Position numbers and translations under genes: made by a program. Positions 23,276 through 33,524 of a stretch of DNA of 64,000 bases are shown piece by piece (positions within the stretch are counted from its first letter, which is position 1; the number at the start of each line of letters is the position of its first letter). Location of the stretch: assembly GCA_010094045.1 (NCBI GenBank), contig ML986607.1:318400-382399 (forward strand), given 5' to 3'. The notes beneath the pieces are model-generated. The model made no database searches and was not told the origin of the DNA. It worked only from the letters and a program-made list of their open reading frames with translations. This DNA comes from Lojkania enalia. Its lineage: Eukaryota > Ascomycota > Dothideomycetes > Pleosporales.

Positions 23276-24039
23276 ATGGACTCCTCGGTCCTCTTTCGAC
23301 AGCTCTTGCGCACCCCCTCGCCTTACCGTACCTTCGTCCAAGCCTCGATAAGACCGCAAACTCGAACATTCGCACTCCTAGCATCGGGCGCACCACCACG
23401 TTTCCTCTCCACAAACTCCCTCCCTCGAATCGTACAGCCCTCCTTCTGGGCATCACTCATACCTAAGCCGTTTCGCTCCTCCCCTACCACGCCCCCCTCA
23501 CCTTCTCTCGCTGCGCCGAAATCGCAAGAATGGAATCCCGCCACGCCGTATATAATCCTAGGCTTGCTTGTTGGTAGTCAAGCGATACAGATCCTATGGT
23601 TGAAAAGAGATCATGCACATTTTATGTGGCGGGCGGAAGCAAAGATTGGGGCTTTGAGGGAGGTCGTAGAGCGTGTGCAGAGGGGAGAGGATGTGGATGT
23701 TGAGGCGGTACTAGGTAAGGAAGGGAATGAGGAAGAGTGGAAAGAAGGTATGTGTAAACTTCATGGGCTCTCTATGGAGGGATATTGTGCTTGATTGGCG
23801 GCGTTGCAAGTGGAGATGGATTGATAGATGAGTGCTAACAGTTAGCAGTGCTGAAACAGATTGAGGAGGAGGAATTGCTGTTCCAGAGTAAGAAGTGGAG
23901 GAAGGCAATGAGGGATAAGCAGACTGAGCAAGAGGCGAAAGAGCAGGCGGAATCAGAAGTGAAAAGGAGAGCGGAAGTGGAGGAAGCTCAGGAAGAAAAG
24001 GTCAAGGTTGAGACGTATCAGGGTGTGAGATTTTATTGA
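23276..24039 (+). CDS. DUF5321-type mitochondrial inner-membrane protein
   Basis: Two exons, 23276-23747 and 23849-24039, give 220 aa with a 101-nt intron. The frame extends to a GTG at 23270, but ATG 23276 is the first real start. The Arg/Ser-rich N-terminus (about 60 aa) looks like a mitochondrial presequence. One membrane span is PYIILGLLVGSQAIQILWL (about residues 91-109). It is followed by the conserved AKIGALREVVERVQRGEDVDVEAVLG helix, given here as a family marker, and a highly charged coiled coil rich in Glu and Lys that ends GVRFY. The layout matches fungal DUF5321 proteins, whose function is not established. Confidence 0.78.
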
Positions 24040-24196
24040 TCGTACTTGAAAACCCACCTATGGACAGCTGGCATCAAGTGAAGAACATTACTAGGATATT
24101 TATATGCTCTTCTATAGCCTGTAAGATATATTTTGTATAATCGAGTATTTTGCATAATCGAGAACACCATGTATTTGGCACTAGTTCCATATAATA

Positions 24197-24400
24197 TGTC
24201 ATGGGGATTTTCGGCTAGTCTGCCGAGCTGTATCAGATATCGACGTACGATATCACGGTCGATATCACGCCGGATATCACGCTGGATATCAGCTGATATA
24301 CCCCTTTTTCATGTACATAAATATGGCCCGCTGGCCATCTTCAATCAACCAGTTCAGCTCCTCATCTCCCTCCCTGAGACAAGATTCGCCTCTCACCACA
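24197..24400 (+). mobile_element. Solo-LTR-like element, copy 1 (204 bp)
   Basis: The element begins TGTCATGGGG and ends CTCACCACA (TG...CA). It is flanked by a perfect 5-bp duplication TAATA (24192-24196 and 24401-24405). Inside are five GATATC sites at 24236, 24249, 24261, 24273 and 24285, nearly one every 12 bp. A TATA-like CATAAATATGG follows near 24315. Two further copies lie at 31684 and 33334. TG/CA ends and 5-bp duplications are the hallmarks of LTR integration. No internal region is attached, so a solo LTR is inferred. Confidence 0.82.
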
Positions 24401-26746
24401 TAATACATGCACGCTATCGGAGTAAGCGAAAGAGGCCTCGATTGGCTCTTTCCTTTCCTATTTGGCATTCACTGCATGGAAATATCGGGGACTATTGAAA
24501 CGGCAGGGACGTTTGGTCACTACTTCTCAACCCGGGCCAGCTATTTCAAACATCCCACAAGTCATCATATAGCTACCACTATCACCCATACACTAGCAAC
24601 CCTCCACCTCCAGCCGCGAGGCAAGCATACTCCAGCGTTAAATATGACAGTTGTACGCCATTTCGTAAGAAGCTTAAGTAGTACGTTGACAAAACCTCGG
24701 TCTTTTATAGCATTAGCTAATCATTTCAGCCTCGCCACCCGAGTAACGTCTTTGCAACATAGATTACTTTCACATTAGTTAAAGAGAAGTCCTTTAGTCT
24801 AACAGTTTCTAGCCGAGAGAAGATCGAATAGTAACTCGCAGACGTTGACGAGTATGTCTAAGACACCATCGACCTTAGAGGACTCTATCCTGTTACGGCT
24901 ATACAAAGGCACCTAGACCAGTTGACTAGAAGGCAGCTTTGCTATTCACTGCAGCTGGGGGGGTGTGTTACGGCTAAGCTATTCACAGTTAGCCCCTTGG
25001 CAGGTCCAGGGATATATATGTAGCATGTCTCGCATTTCTAGTCAATAGACGCAGTTTTCCAACCCTCATCAGAGCCAGCCAGCTCTGACATATCCGAACA
25101 AATGAAATAGATTAGCGATGCGATACTCAGATATTCTAAGAGGGTTCGGCAATTGCTACTATTATTCAAGAGGCGCCGTCCCCTAGAGTTACGATCGCGT
25201 ATCTAACCTTTTTTCGAGGACTTCCGTTGGTCGCGAGAGTTTAAATTTATAAATGATAGCCTAGGCTACGAAGTCGACGACACATTGCCTCAAAAATCCC
25301 CGGAAGTCGACGATATTAGACGTTTCTACGATCGCGATAATCATTTTACTTACAAAAATATAATTCCCACACTTGTGTAGGCGGACTTTGTTGGCGAAAA
25401 CACAGATCACGAAGTAGTTATAATATTCTCTGAAATACGTTTGTTCAAGTGCATGACTTCCATCTTTGGACACTCTATACGGTCCTTACTAGAGAGTAAG
25501 AAGTTTGGTCTTCACTTGCGTAGATTGTATGCCTAGACTAGCCGTTGTACGGCTCGAACACCCACTAGATGGAGAAGAACAGAAAACTGATTAAGACACT
25601 CTAGACTTTGCTATAGAAACAGGCGTTTTAGTTGATTATGAGAATCTACTTCGAGATTGTTCAGTTATGGTCCAGCCTCGAGAAGATATTGAAAGACTTT
25701 CGAGAATAGAGACCACGTTCAGAGTTAAGTATGTATGGCACGATTGTGGTAAGACCGGCTGGATCGAGGGTTTTTATTGCTTACCTTTTAATCAATGGCA
25801 CCATGTGCTTGAGAGGGAGCCGCTTAAACAAGGGTTGCGCTCTAATGGTGTCTCGTCTAAACTGTAGTGGAAAATGCCCCATCGCAGAATAAGCGCGTAA
25901 GATTAGAGTGCACCTAACTACTAGGATAAATTTTGCTGTCAAGGTATCCTCGCGCATGCGCTAGCTTTACTTCGTCATTTTCTGGATGCCGCATTACAAG
26001 AAACGCGCTTCTAATATTTTCCGTAGAGTTGCTCATCATATTAAGCTACTGTCACCATCCCCCTTACTTGCCGTCACTTCGCAATCGAGGGCCTGCGTCA
26101 CTAACTTCCTGTTTGTAACTCTTTTTCTTAGTATAGTCAGTATTGGATGTTGTCCTTCAACTCCAGCGCCGCTTCGTTTCATCGCTACTCTCCAAGTAAA
26201 GCTCAGTGATGCAACCAAAGTCATTACGTCGAAGAGACATGCAAAGAACGATAAATGTAGGGAAAGGGTCGAACAGAACTTGGGCTTCAGTTGAAGCAGT
26301 CCAATATATAGTTCCAGAGAGATGAAACAGTAGAAGGAGAATTTGTTATATAAATAGAAGACATTCACGATATCTTTTCCATCAGAAGCAAATCTTAAAT
26401 ATTTGAGTGTAATCGCGTTACGTGATCTAGGAAGAGATGCGTGATCGCGGTATTGCCTCTGTACAATTTCTTAATCGCTATAACCTCTAGATATGATTAG
26501 AGGGCGCAACCTATCAGGTAAAAACGCCTCTTATCCATAATATAGTGCCAGAAAGTCAGGGGTGAACCTTCGCAATCGTGATACACAGTCAAATTCCACG
26601 TAAAAATCAAATCCTCTACTTGGCTTACAATATGATGCACGAATACAATGATTCAACAACGGTATCGAATAGTCAAATAATGAAACCAAACTGTACCCAT
26701 GAAAGCATGGGCTTGGCGAACCTGTGCTGATCTTCAACAACGGAAT
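24401..26746. other. Intergenic repeat-remnant region
   Basis: Only short frames occur here, for example 25667-25867 on plus, with no family recognised. A candidate LTR fragment lies at 24966-25088 (separate entry). The texture suggests degenerate transposon DNA less strongly mutated than the block after 49.5 kb. No host gene is supported. Confidence 0.4.
24966..25088 (+). mobile_element. Possible LTR fragment next to a polypurine-like tract
   Basis: A G-run (CAGCTGGGGGGGTG) is immediately followed by TGTTACGGCTAAG. About 120 bp later the sequence reads CAGCTCTGACA, giving TGT...ACA ends with a TATA-like GATATATATG inside. A polypurine tract directly before a TG end is the layout of a 3' LTR. 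A second TGTTACGGCTA lies 75 bp upstream at 24891. No target duplication or partner LTR was found, so this is tentative. Confidence 0.3.
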
Positions 26747-26896
26747 CTGTCACATGTTTCTACTATCCTATTATAGTTGGTCTGTTTTTCAGGCCTATAT
26801 AGTCTCGCCATTGCCAGCTTCTAGCGAGGCAGGCCACTTACCCTCCTTCAATACATCAATATTTGCCTCAGCAATTGATGCTCCCTGATACGCGAC
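26747..26896 (-). repeat. Inverted-repeat block, left copy (150 bp)
   Basis: This is the reverse complement, with a handful of differences, of 32794-32944. The shared block runs from CTGTCACATGTTTC at the outer edge to ATACGCGAC at the inner edge. On the minus strand it reads VAYQGASIAEANIDVLKEG and then a GTAAGT donor, with a plausible intron end ATAGGATAG. Here the frame continues upstream (KPDDENFRKPTINLDDS, about 26940-26897), so this copy looks like the source. I do not recognise the protein. Confidence 0.78.
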
Positions 26897-27549
26897 AGAA
26901 TCGTCGAGGTTGATGGTCGGTTTACGAAAATTCTCGTCATCGGGCTTGATACCAACAATGGCAATCTCATTCACACGAAATACCCGTATTATTCTTCGAA
27001 TTGAGCTGCGCTGGATTGCTCAATGATTATAGGTACTCTCTATTCCATCTTTCATCTGCGCCATCGGCATTCTCAACACTTCAATGCGAATATTTTTTAG
27101 GCCGGGATGCCATATGGTATTTCTCGCCAATCACCAAATCTCGCATCCGCAGCTATATGCCTTTATACGGCAGGCACCTATCGCAACCTAGAATCTGCTA
27201 TGATCTTGCCAAGATCTACGCCATCACGTGCTTTCACTTTATCCGGAAGGTGTCAAGCATGAATCCGCTAGTCCCTTGGCGCCTGCATATTAACGATCTT
27301 GGTACCTGCTTTTCTAGAGTCTTGTACGACGACCGAGGGCTTTGTGTTTCCGAGCCGTTGATAAATGATAACGAATTACGCGGCGCTCGGCGGTACTGAT
27401 GTTTGCTGCACAGATCAATCAAAAATCCTCGGCGGGTAATCTACCTGGTTGCGGGGAAGGTACATAAAGGAAGACTTCCGGATCTTTGGGCGAAGGTAAG
27501 CTGAGCTTCTGGATTTTGTTTCTTGGGCAATTAGGTCTTAAATCTCTCG
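26897..27549 (-). pseudogene. Unrecognised decayed coding remnant
   Basis: On the minus strand, coding-like pieces appear in different frames. NEIAIVGIKPDDENF lies near 26970-26925 and continues into the inverted-repeat block. HPGLKNIRIEVLRMPMAQMK lies near 27100-27040. KARDGVDLGKIIADSRL lies near 27230-27185. Stops and frame changes separate them. This suggests a dead gene whose 3' exon reaches 26747. I could not assign a family. The right end (27400-27549) is the 5' flank of the aminopeptidase gene. Confidence 0.3.
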
Positions 27550-29160
27550 ATGAAGGTTTCAGTTGCATTAGGTCTAGCGGGCGCTGTACAGGCGCTCGCT
27601 GGAAGCCTCCCACGGACTACGTATGGCGACCGTTTCAAGCCAATGGTGAACTCGAAGCAAATCCAAGGTTTAATTACAGCCGAAAAGTGAGCTTCCAACC
27701 GTCAATCACGATAATTGTCATCCCAGAAGTGCGCACTGACAACCACATAGGTTGATGAATAATCTGGAACAGCTAGACACTATCGCAAAGGCCAATGGCG
27801 GGAATCGCGCTTTTGGTCTCCCAGGATATGCAGCTTCGGTTGACTATATCCTTTCTAGAACTCAGAGGTCCAAAAACTTTATTACTTGGGTCCAGGACTT
27901 TCCCGCCCTCTATTTTAAGGTTGACTCAATAAACTTCACGGCCAGCGATACATCGTACCATGTTATTGGACTATCTTTCTCTCCTTCAACAACAAAGGAG
28001 GGGTATACAGCACCGCTCGTGCTGGGCGCTTCCGGGCCAGAAGCATGCACGAACGAAAGCTATGACAATCTGGATGTCGAAGGCAAGATTGTACTAGTTC
28101 AACGAGGAGCCTGCCCGGATGGTACTACCCTTGCTGGCCGCGTTAAGCCCGCAAAGGCAGCGGGAGCCATTGCAGTTTTGGTTTATAACAACGTTGAGAC
28201 AAATGTCACCGGAGGAACATTGTCCCCACCCAACCCAGAGGACTATGTACCATGTGGCTTTATCAACCAGGATGATGGGGAAGCCCTAGTCGAAAGGCTT
28301 GAATCTGGGGAAGAGATTACGGCATATTTTCAGCAAACCCAGACGATAGAGACAAGGATTACGCAGAACATTTTCACAGAGACTAAGGGGGGTGACCCAA
28401 CGAATATTGTCATGCTCGGCGCCCATCTTGACAGCGTGCAAGCCGGCCCCGGTATCAATGATGATGGATCTGGGACTACTTTGATCCTCGAGATCAAGAC
28501 GGCCCTTGAGAAATTCAAGGTCAAGAACAAAGTCCGCTTTGCATGGTGGGGCGCGGAAGAGAATGGCCTCTTAGGATCAAAATACTACACGGAAAACCTG
28601 AATGCAACTGCCGCCAACAACATTCTTACGTACCTCAACTTCGACATGGTGTCCAAAGGATACTTTGGTGTTTTCGATGGGGACGGTAGCACATACAATC
28701 TCACAGGTGCACCCGGCTCTGATGTCATTGAGCAGCTTTTCCTCGATCATTATGCGCGCAAGAATATCACGGTTACTCCTGCAAGATTTACTGGTGGTAG
28801 TGACTATCAGTCTTTTATGAATATAGGGAAGCCTGTTGGTGGTCTGCATACGGGAACTGGTGTGGAGCAGGATCCTTGCTATCATCAAGCGTGCGACACG
28901 ATCGATAATCCGAATCCAACGACATTGACGATCAATGCAAAGGTAAGCGTGTCCAATTTCATTCGACCAAAGATCATGCTGACAGGCCACAGGCTGCTGC
29001 CCATGTACTCTCGATTTTAGCGACTAAAGGTCAGGAAATTATCCCCAAGAGCCCGGTAAATGCGGCTATGTTTACGAGCCGGGGACTAGTAGGAAGGGAC
29101 ATTGAATGGACGAAAGATGAGAATGAAAGACATTTAGCAACTTGCGGCAATGAAATATAA
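27550..29160 (+). CDS. Secreted leucine aminopeptidase, M28 family with PA domain
   Basis: Three exons, 27550-27686, 27751-28942 and 28993-29160, give 498 aa with introns of 64 and 50 nt. The start MKVSVALGLAGAVQALAG is a signal peptide. The PA domain (about residues 125-215) has VEGKIVLVQRGAC and GRVKPAKAAGAIAVLVYN. The zinc-binding M28 core shows GAHLDSV, INDDGSGT, WWGAEENGLLGS, NFDMVS and a C-terminal YHQACDT, providing His, Asp, Glu and Asp ligands. Several N-glycosylation sites fit secretion. Fungal Lap2-type enzymes remove N-terminal residues from peptides during nutrient acquisition. The gene converges on the polygalacturonase, 80 bp away. Confidence 0.92.
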
Positions 29161-29240
29161 CGATAGAATTACTGAGTAATAAAAAAAGATGGTGTCTTTC
29201 TTGAAAAAGTTCGTTATCTTATTATCGTACTTTTTGTCCT

Positions 29241-30715
29241 CTAAGAGTCTGCCCCACTAGCCGGAATACATTCAACCCCAATATCGCCCTGGATGTTGTC
29301 ACACACAATCTGTGGAGGGCTCCCTGCCGGACTGGTGATATTGATGTTCTCAAGATGAATGCCACTGCAAGTCGCGCCCGGACTGCACGTCAAATCGGCA
29401 ACAACCTTGCCCTTTTTTCCACTGCTAGTGCCGTAGATATTGAGAAAGTTGACATTCGTAATGTTAACTTTGGATGGATACGCGGCACAAGTTGTTTCAT
29501 TGATATTGAAGTAGCATTGGTCCAATACAATAGGATTATCAGTGTTCTCGATATGAAGGTCTTTATAAGTAATGTTATTAATGTACCCATAGCCCACATT
29601 AGGGCCGGCCCATGCCTTAAGACGCGCACCATTTTCGCCGTTTAGAAGTGTAACGTTTTCGATCCAGGCGTTGGAGATGTAGTCTAGGACGCCGGGGTAC
29701 TGGCCGATAGATCCCATGGAAACGCCGTGTGTGCCGTTACACCACAAGTTCCTGACGAATATGTTCGTCGTGTTGGGCTTCGGCGAGAAGCAGTCATCGC
29801 CGACATTGACGCGAGTGTTAGTCACAGTGAGGCCATCGACATTTAGGGAGTCGAAGCCATCGGTGTTTTTGGGGAGCGTTGAGGCGTTGGTGGAAATGGC
29901 GTCGATATAAACATCGTTGAAGGCAACGTTTTTGGTGCGCACGAAGAAGGTTGTCCAGCAGGGTGAGTCTTTCAAGTGGAGACCAGTGACTTCTACATTG
30001 GTGGCATTGTCTGTGAGGAACAGGATGGGGCGGTAGAATTTGTTGTTTGGGTCGAGGATCTCTGCGCCGGAGAATCCGTCCCACCAGGCCTGGCCATTTC
30101 CATTGAGAATGCCTTTGCCGTAGATTTTGATATTTCTTGTTTCTTTTTGTTAGCTATTATGAACGATAGATGGCTCGCTCGCGACTTACTTTCCACCCCA
30201 GACCCAGAAAGTGATGCTCTTCTGAAAATCGTAGTAGAAGTTGTTTGCTTGCCAATATTTGATGTCGTTGGTGAACTACAATGTCAGTCAGCATTTTGTA
30301 CTATCAGCTTTCAATATTAATTAGTACTCACTTTGAGTTCGCCGTCGATCTTAACATAAATGTCGTTCAAGAAAGTCAAGTCCAATTTTTTGCCAATGAC
30401 ATATTTCTTTCCCCTCTCCAACTCGACCAAACCACCATGATTGGCCGTTTTGAGAGCCCAAAGGAAGTCATCGCTGATATCATCTTTGTCATTCTTTGAT
30501 GATCTGATGCTAATCTTTTGTCTATCGCATTCCAATTTATTGCCCCAATTGTCCTTTTGCGGCCTCTTTTGCCATCCTAGGATGCGGGGGAATAATGATG
30601 AGGAGGGCGGTAGGGTAATTGATGCACCTTCAGGAATAAAGTTGTTCTCGACAGTAATCGCATTAACACATACCTTGAAGAAAAAAGAACAAAGCAAAGA
30701 TTTGGAGAGCTTCAT
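29241..30715 (-). CDS. Secreted exo-polygalacturonase (GH28)
   Basis: Three exons, 30715-30332, 30275-30190 and 30135-29241, give 454 aa with introns of 56 and 54 nt. ATG 30715 starts a short signal peptide (MKLSKSLLCSFFFKVCVNA). A tempting intron from GTATGT at 30673 to TAG at 30577 would break the frame and was not used. The right-handed beta-helix carries the GH28 signature in order: NTDGFDS, VGDDCFSPK, GTHGVSMGSIGQ and ARLKAWAG, which contain the catalytic Asp residues, the His and the RxK. Twelve or so N-glycosylation sites are typical of exo-acting fungal enzymes. It would release galacturonate from pectin ends. Exo rather than endo action is inferred from overall similarity. Confidence 0.92.
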
Positions 30716-31683
30716 ATTGCTAGATTGGCGAGCGGGGACGAAGAGCAATGATCCCAGACTATTGCAGCAGCAAAACGCAGATAAGATACCAGACCTTTTA
30801 AATCGCAATTTACATTCCCAAATCCCTGGTCACCGTTTCTTTGCCCTCGGTGTACCGCACCCAGGATGTTATTTCTCCGTCTTGGAGACGATCCGCAGCT
30901 TCTATGCCGTTCATCATCTCCGTGGACGCGGGGATAAAGGCATTCATCAGAGATTTTACCTTTAAGCTAGGTCTAAGCTCTACAAGCTTCTCCACAAAGC
31001 TTAGTGAAGTTATTTTCTGGGAATGCCAATTCGTTTGGCGATGCCGAGCGAAAACGTGTTGTGGTGGGGTTGGATAAGAGATGGTTTTCCCACGAATTAG
31101 ATGTTGGCACCATTCATTATCTGGACTAGCATTTTGCCCCGACCAATATCACCTTGATAACTCGATTCTGTAACCTGGCGATTTGCTAGGCGCTAGCCTA
31201 ATATTCCCTCTATTCCATCGATACTAGGCTATTATTATCGTCTGAAATATACCCAAACATCCAGCCGGAGCCCCATAAAACTTCGAAACAGCTAATCTCG
31301 AGAGGAAGCAGATAGCAAGAACATAAAAAATATTTATCTGTACCGTGCTTCTTCAAAATGTGAGCCAATGAATAATAAACCACCATTCCCTCACCCCTAC
31401 GCAATCGTAAAGCTTCAATTCACGACCTATCCCAAACGTACATCAATTTACTGTGTCTCAGCGGAATCCCAATAATCTTTATGCACCCGACCCAAAGCTT
31501 TGCGGTAAGCGATGCCGTCTTCCCAACCAACTCAAAGCACAAAATAGAACTAGTGTAAGCTCAGGTCACGTGCCTAATCAGCTATGCAGCCTTGACTAAG
31601 CAGTCTCATGTACTATATATTCCCCCGCCGTACCTTGACCGAGAGGTCAAGGGGACATCACAACACACCATCAATACATCTAT
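30716..31683. other. Intergenic 5' of polygalacturonase, nothing recognised
   Basis: Promoter side of the polygalacturonase gene, then AT-moderate DNA. No gene, RNA or clear operator seen. Confidence 0.4.
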
Positions 31684-31887
31684 TGTGGTGAGAGGCGAAT
31701 CTTGTCTCAGGGAGGGAGATGAGGGGCTGAACTGCTTGATTGAAGATGGCCAGCGGGCCATATTTATGTACATGAAGAAGGGGTATATCGGCTGATATCC
31801 AGCGTGATATCCGGCGTGATATCGACCGTGATATCGTACGTCGATATCTGATACAGCTCAACAGACTAGCCAAAAATCCCCAAAACA
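31684..31887 (-). mobile_element. Solo-LTR-like element, copy 2 (204 bp)
   Basis: Minus-strand copy of the 24197 element. In element orientation it starts TGTTTTGGGG and ends CTCACCACA, and contains five GATATC sites. It is flanked by a perfect 5-bp duplication, TCTAT at 31679-31683 and 31888-31892. Its length equals copy 1. The first bases differ from the other copies by transitions (CA to TT). Confidence 0.82.
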
Positions 31888-32439
31888 TCTATCTATACCA
31901 CCCTATACAGTCTCCACCCCCCTCCTTCTTACAACTAGTATATCCAGTCTCTGTCCTCTAGTGCACAGGCGTCGACTTGTCCATGCTCTTGGCAGAATGA
32001 TGAGCAATCCAGGGACACATGCCTAGCATTCTCCCACATATCTCCATTATGTTCCTAGCCTCCTGGCCTACGTTTAGCTGCACTAATGCATATGATCTCA
32101 CAAAGGGATGTCGCTGCCCCCGGATTGTGCATAACCTCTTCTGGGATATAAATTAGTTGTCCAATGATGTCACCGTTTCAATTCTCGAGGAGAAAGTGAA
32201 GATTTTTGTGATCAGAGGTCCTTCTGGGGCCCCCTTTATCCTGAAACTTCAGGTGTAGGCGAGTTGTCCGGAACTCAGTGACAAGCTCGCTTAGCTCATT
32301 ATACACATCTGATACAGGCGGCACAAGATACGCAAATTTAAATGGAGTCGCCTAGTGTAAGGTAGTCAACATCCACGCCGATGCCAGTATCTGGGTCTTC
32401 GATGTAGAATTTGTTGTATATTTTTACTCGAGCCTTTGT
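31888..32439. other. Intergenic 3' of HET pseudogene, nothing recognised
   Basis: No coding or RNA feature found. It may contain the unrecognisable 3' end of the decayed HET gene. Confidence 0.35.
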
Positions 32440-32793
32440 TTAAGAGTTAATTTTGTACCACTCGATCATAGACGATAGGGAGAACGGCTGTATGGGACCT
32501 TTTCGGCAAATACCATTGCTCTCTCTCTGATAGATGCTCGTGCTGTGACAAATATCTGTGTGGAGTTGGCCGTCGCATCCACACCACGACCAGCTCGGCA
32601 ACGTCCAAATGACATTATCATATCTATCACGTCTGCGGCATGATTTCCTAAAGGGTAGCCATATAAGTGCACCGTTGAAGATCATTTTTGGTATACCACA
32701 GAGAATCCCACCTCGCATACGGCGGCTCAAAATAGCTATTAATGGGGAGAAAGTATCAAGGGTGTCTTCTGAAAAGGTAAGGGTACGGCATGT

Positions 32794-32944
32794 GTCGCGT
32801 ATCAGGGAGCATCAACTGCTGAGGCAAATATTGATGTATTGAAGGAGGGTAAGTGGCCTGCCTATCTAGAGGCTGGCAATGGCGAGACTATATAGGCCTG
32901 AAAAAAAAGATCAACTATAATAGGATAGTAGAAACATGTGACAG
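32794..32944 (+). repeat. Inverted-repeat block, right copy (151 bp), inside HET pseudogene
   Basis: Matches 26747-26896 in opposite orientation. On plus it reads VAYQGASTAEANIDVLKEG and then GTAAGT, the same exon/intron edge as the left copy, but here no related sequence precedes it. It lies between the RGWTFQE and LTFSEDTLD blocks of the HET gene. Removing it leaves about 210 bp between those blocks, a normal spacing, so it looks like an insertion. Confidence 0.75.
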
Positions 32945-33333
32945 CATGAGTATTCCCAAATATCGAAAAGATATGCTCGAACATCTGACCATCGTTGCCG
33001 CCTATCTTTTATTTCAGAAACAATTTGTTCTTTGCCACGCTCATGTATACCTTTTCCGCTCCTGCCTCCTCATGTCAGTGTTTGGTTATGAAAAGCTAAT
33101 ACTTGTGTCGAATGAAACCATTCCTGGAAGGTTCAGCCTCGTTCGTGGTACGGATGGTCCCGTAATTTTTTTTGATTCATTATACTGGTGAGTCTCATCA
33201 TAATATACTGTGGACTGAATTGAAATCTATGGTAAGAAGCTTCTCGCGAACAGTGCGGCCCAACACCTGGAAGCCCAAAATTTCCATCTGGGCCCTCGCA
33301 TGCTGCTATCGTTAGATAAGCATTTGCATAAAT

Positions 33334-33524
33334 TGTCATGGGGATTTTGGCAAGTCTACCGAGCTGTATCAGATATCTTCGTACGATATCACGGTCGATA
33401 TCACGCTGGATATCAGCTGATATACCCCTTTTCCACGTACATAAATATGGCCCGCTGGCCATCTTCAATCAATCAGTTCAGTTCCTCATCTCCCTCCCTG
33501 AGGCAAGATTCGCGTCTCACCACA
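33334..33524 (+). mobile_element. Solo-LTR-like element, copy 3 (191 bp), inside HET pseudogene
   Basis: Starts TGTCATGGGG and ends CTCACCACA, with a perfect 5-bp duplication TAAAT at 33329-33333 and 33525-33529. It has four GATATC sites instead of five; most of the 13-bp shortfall against copies 1 and 2 is one 12-bp unit. It splits the HET reading frame between the KDAQLK and IYANAYLTIAA blocks, and restoring one TAAAT rejoins the flanks. Confidence 0.85.

Noticed and set aside
24133..24498. Peptide with ISRSISRRISRWIS repeats as a small gene
   Set aside because: It is the translation of the LTR GATATC array and recurs at each copy in either orientation.
30577..30673. Intron with a strong GTATGT donor in the first polygalacturonase exon
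   Set aside because: Removing these 97 nt shifts the frame away from the conserved protein, while reading through keeps both the signal peptide and the GH28 frame.
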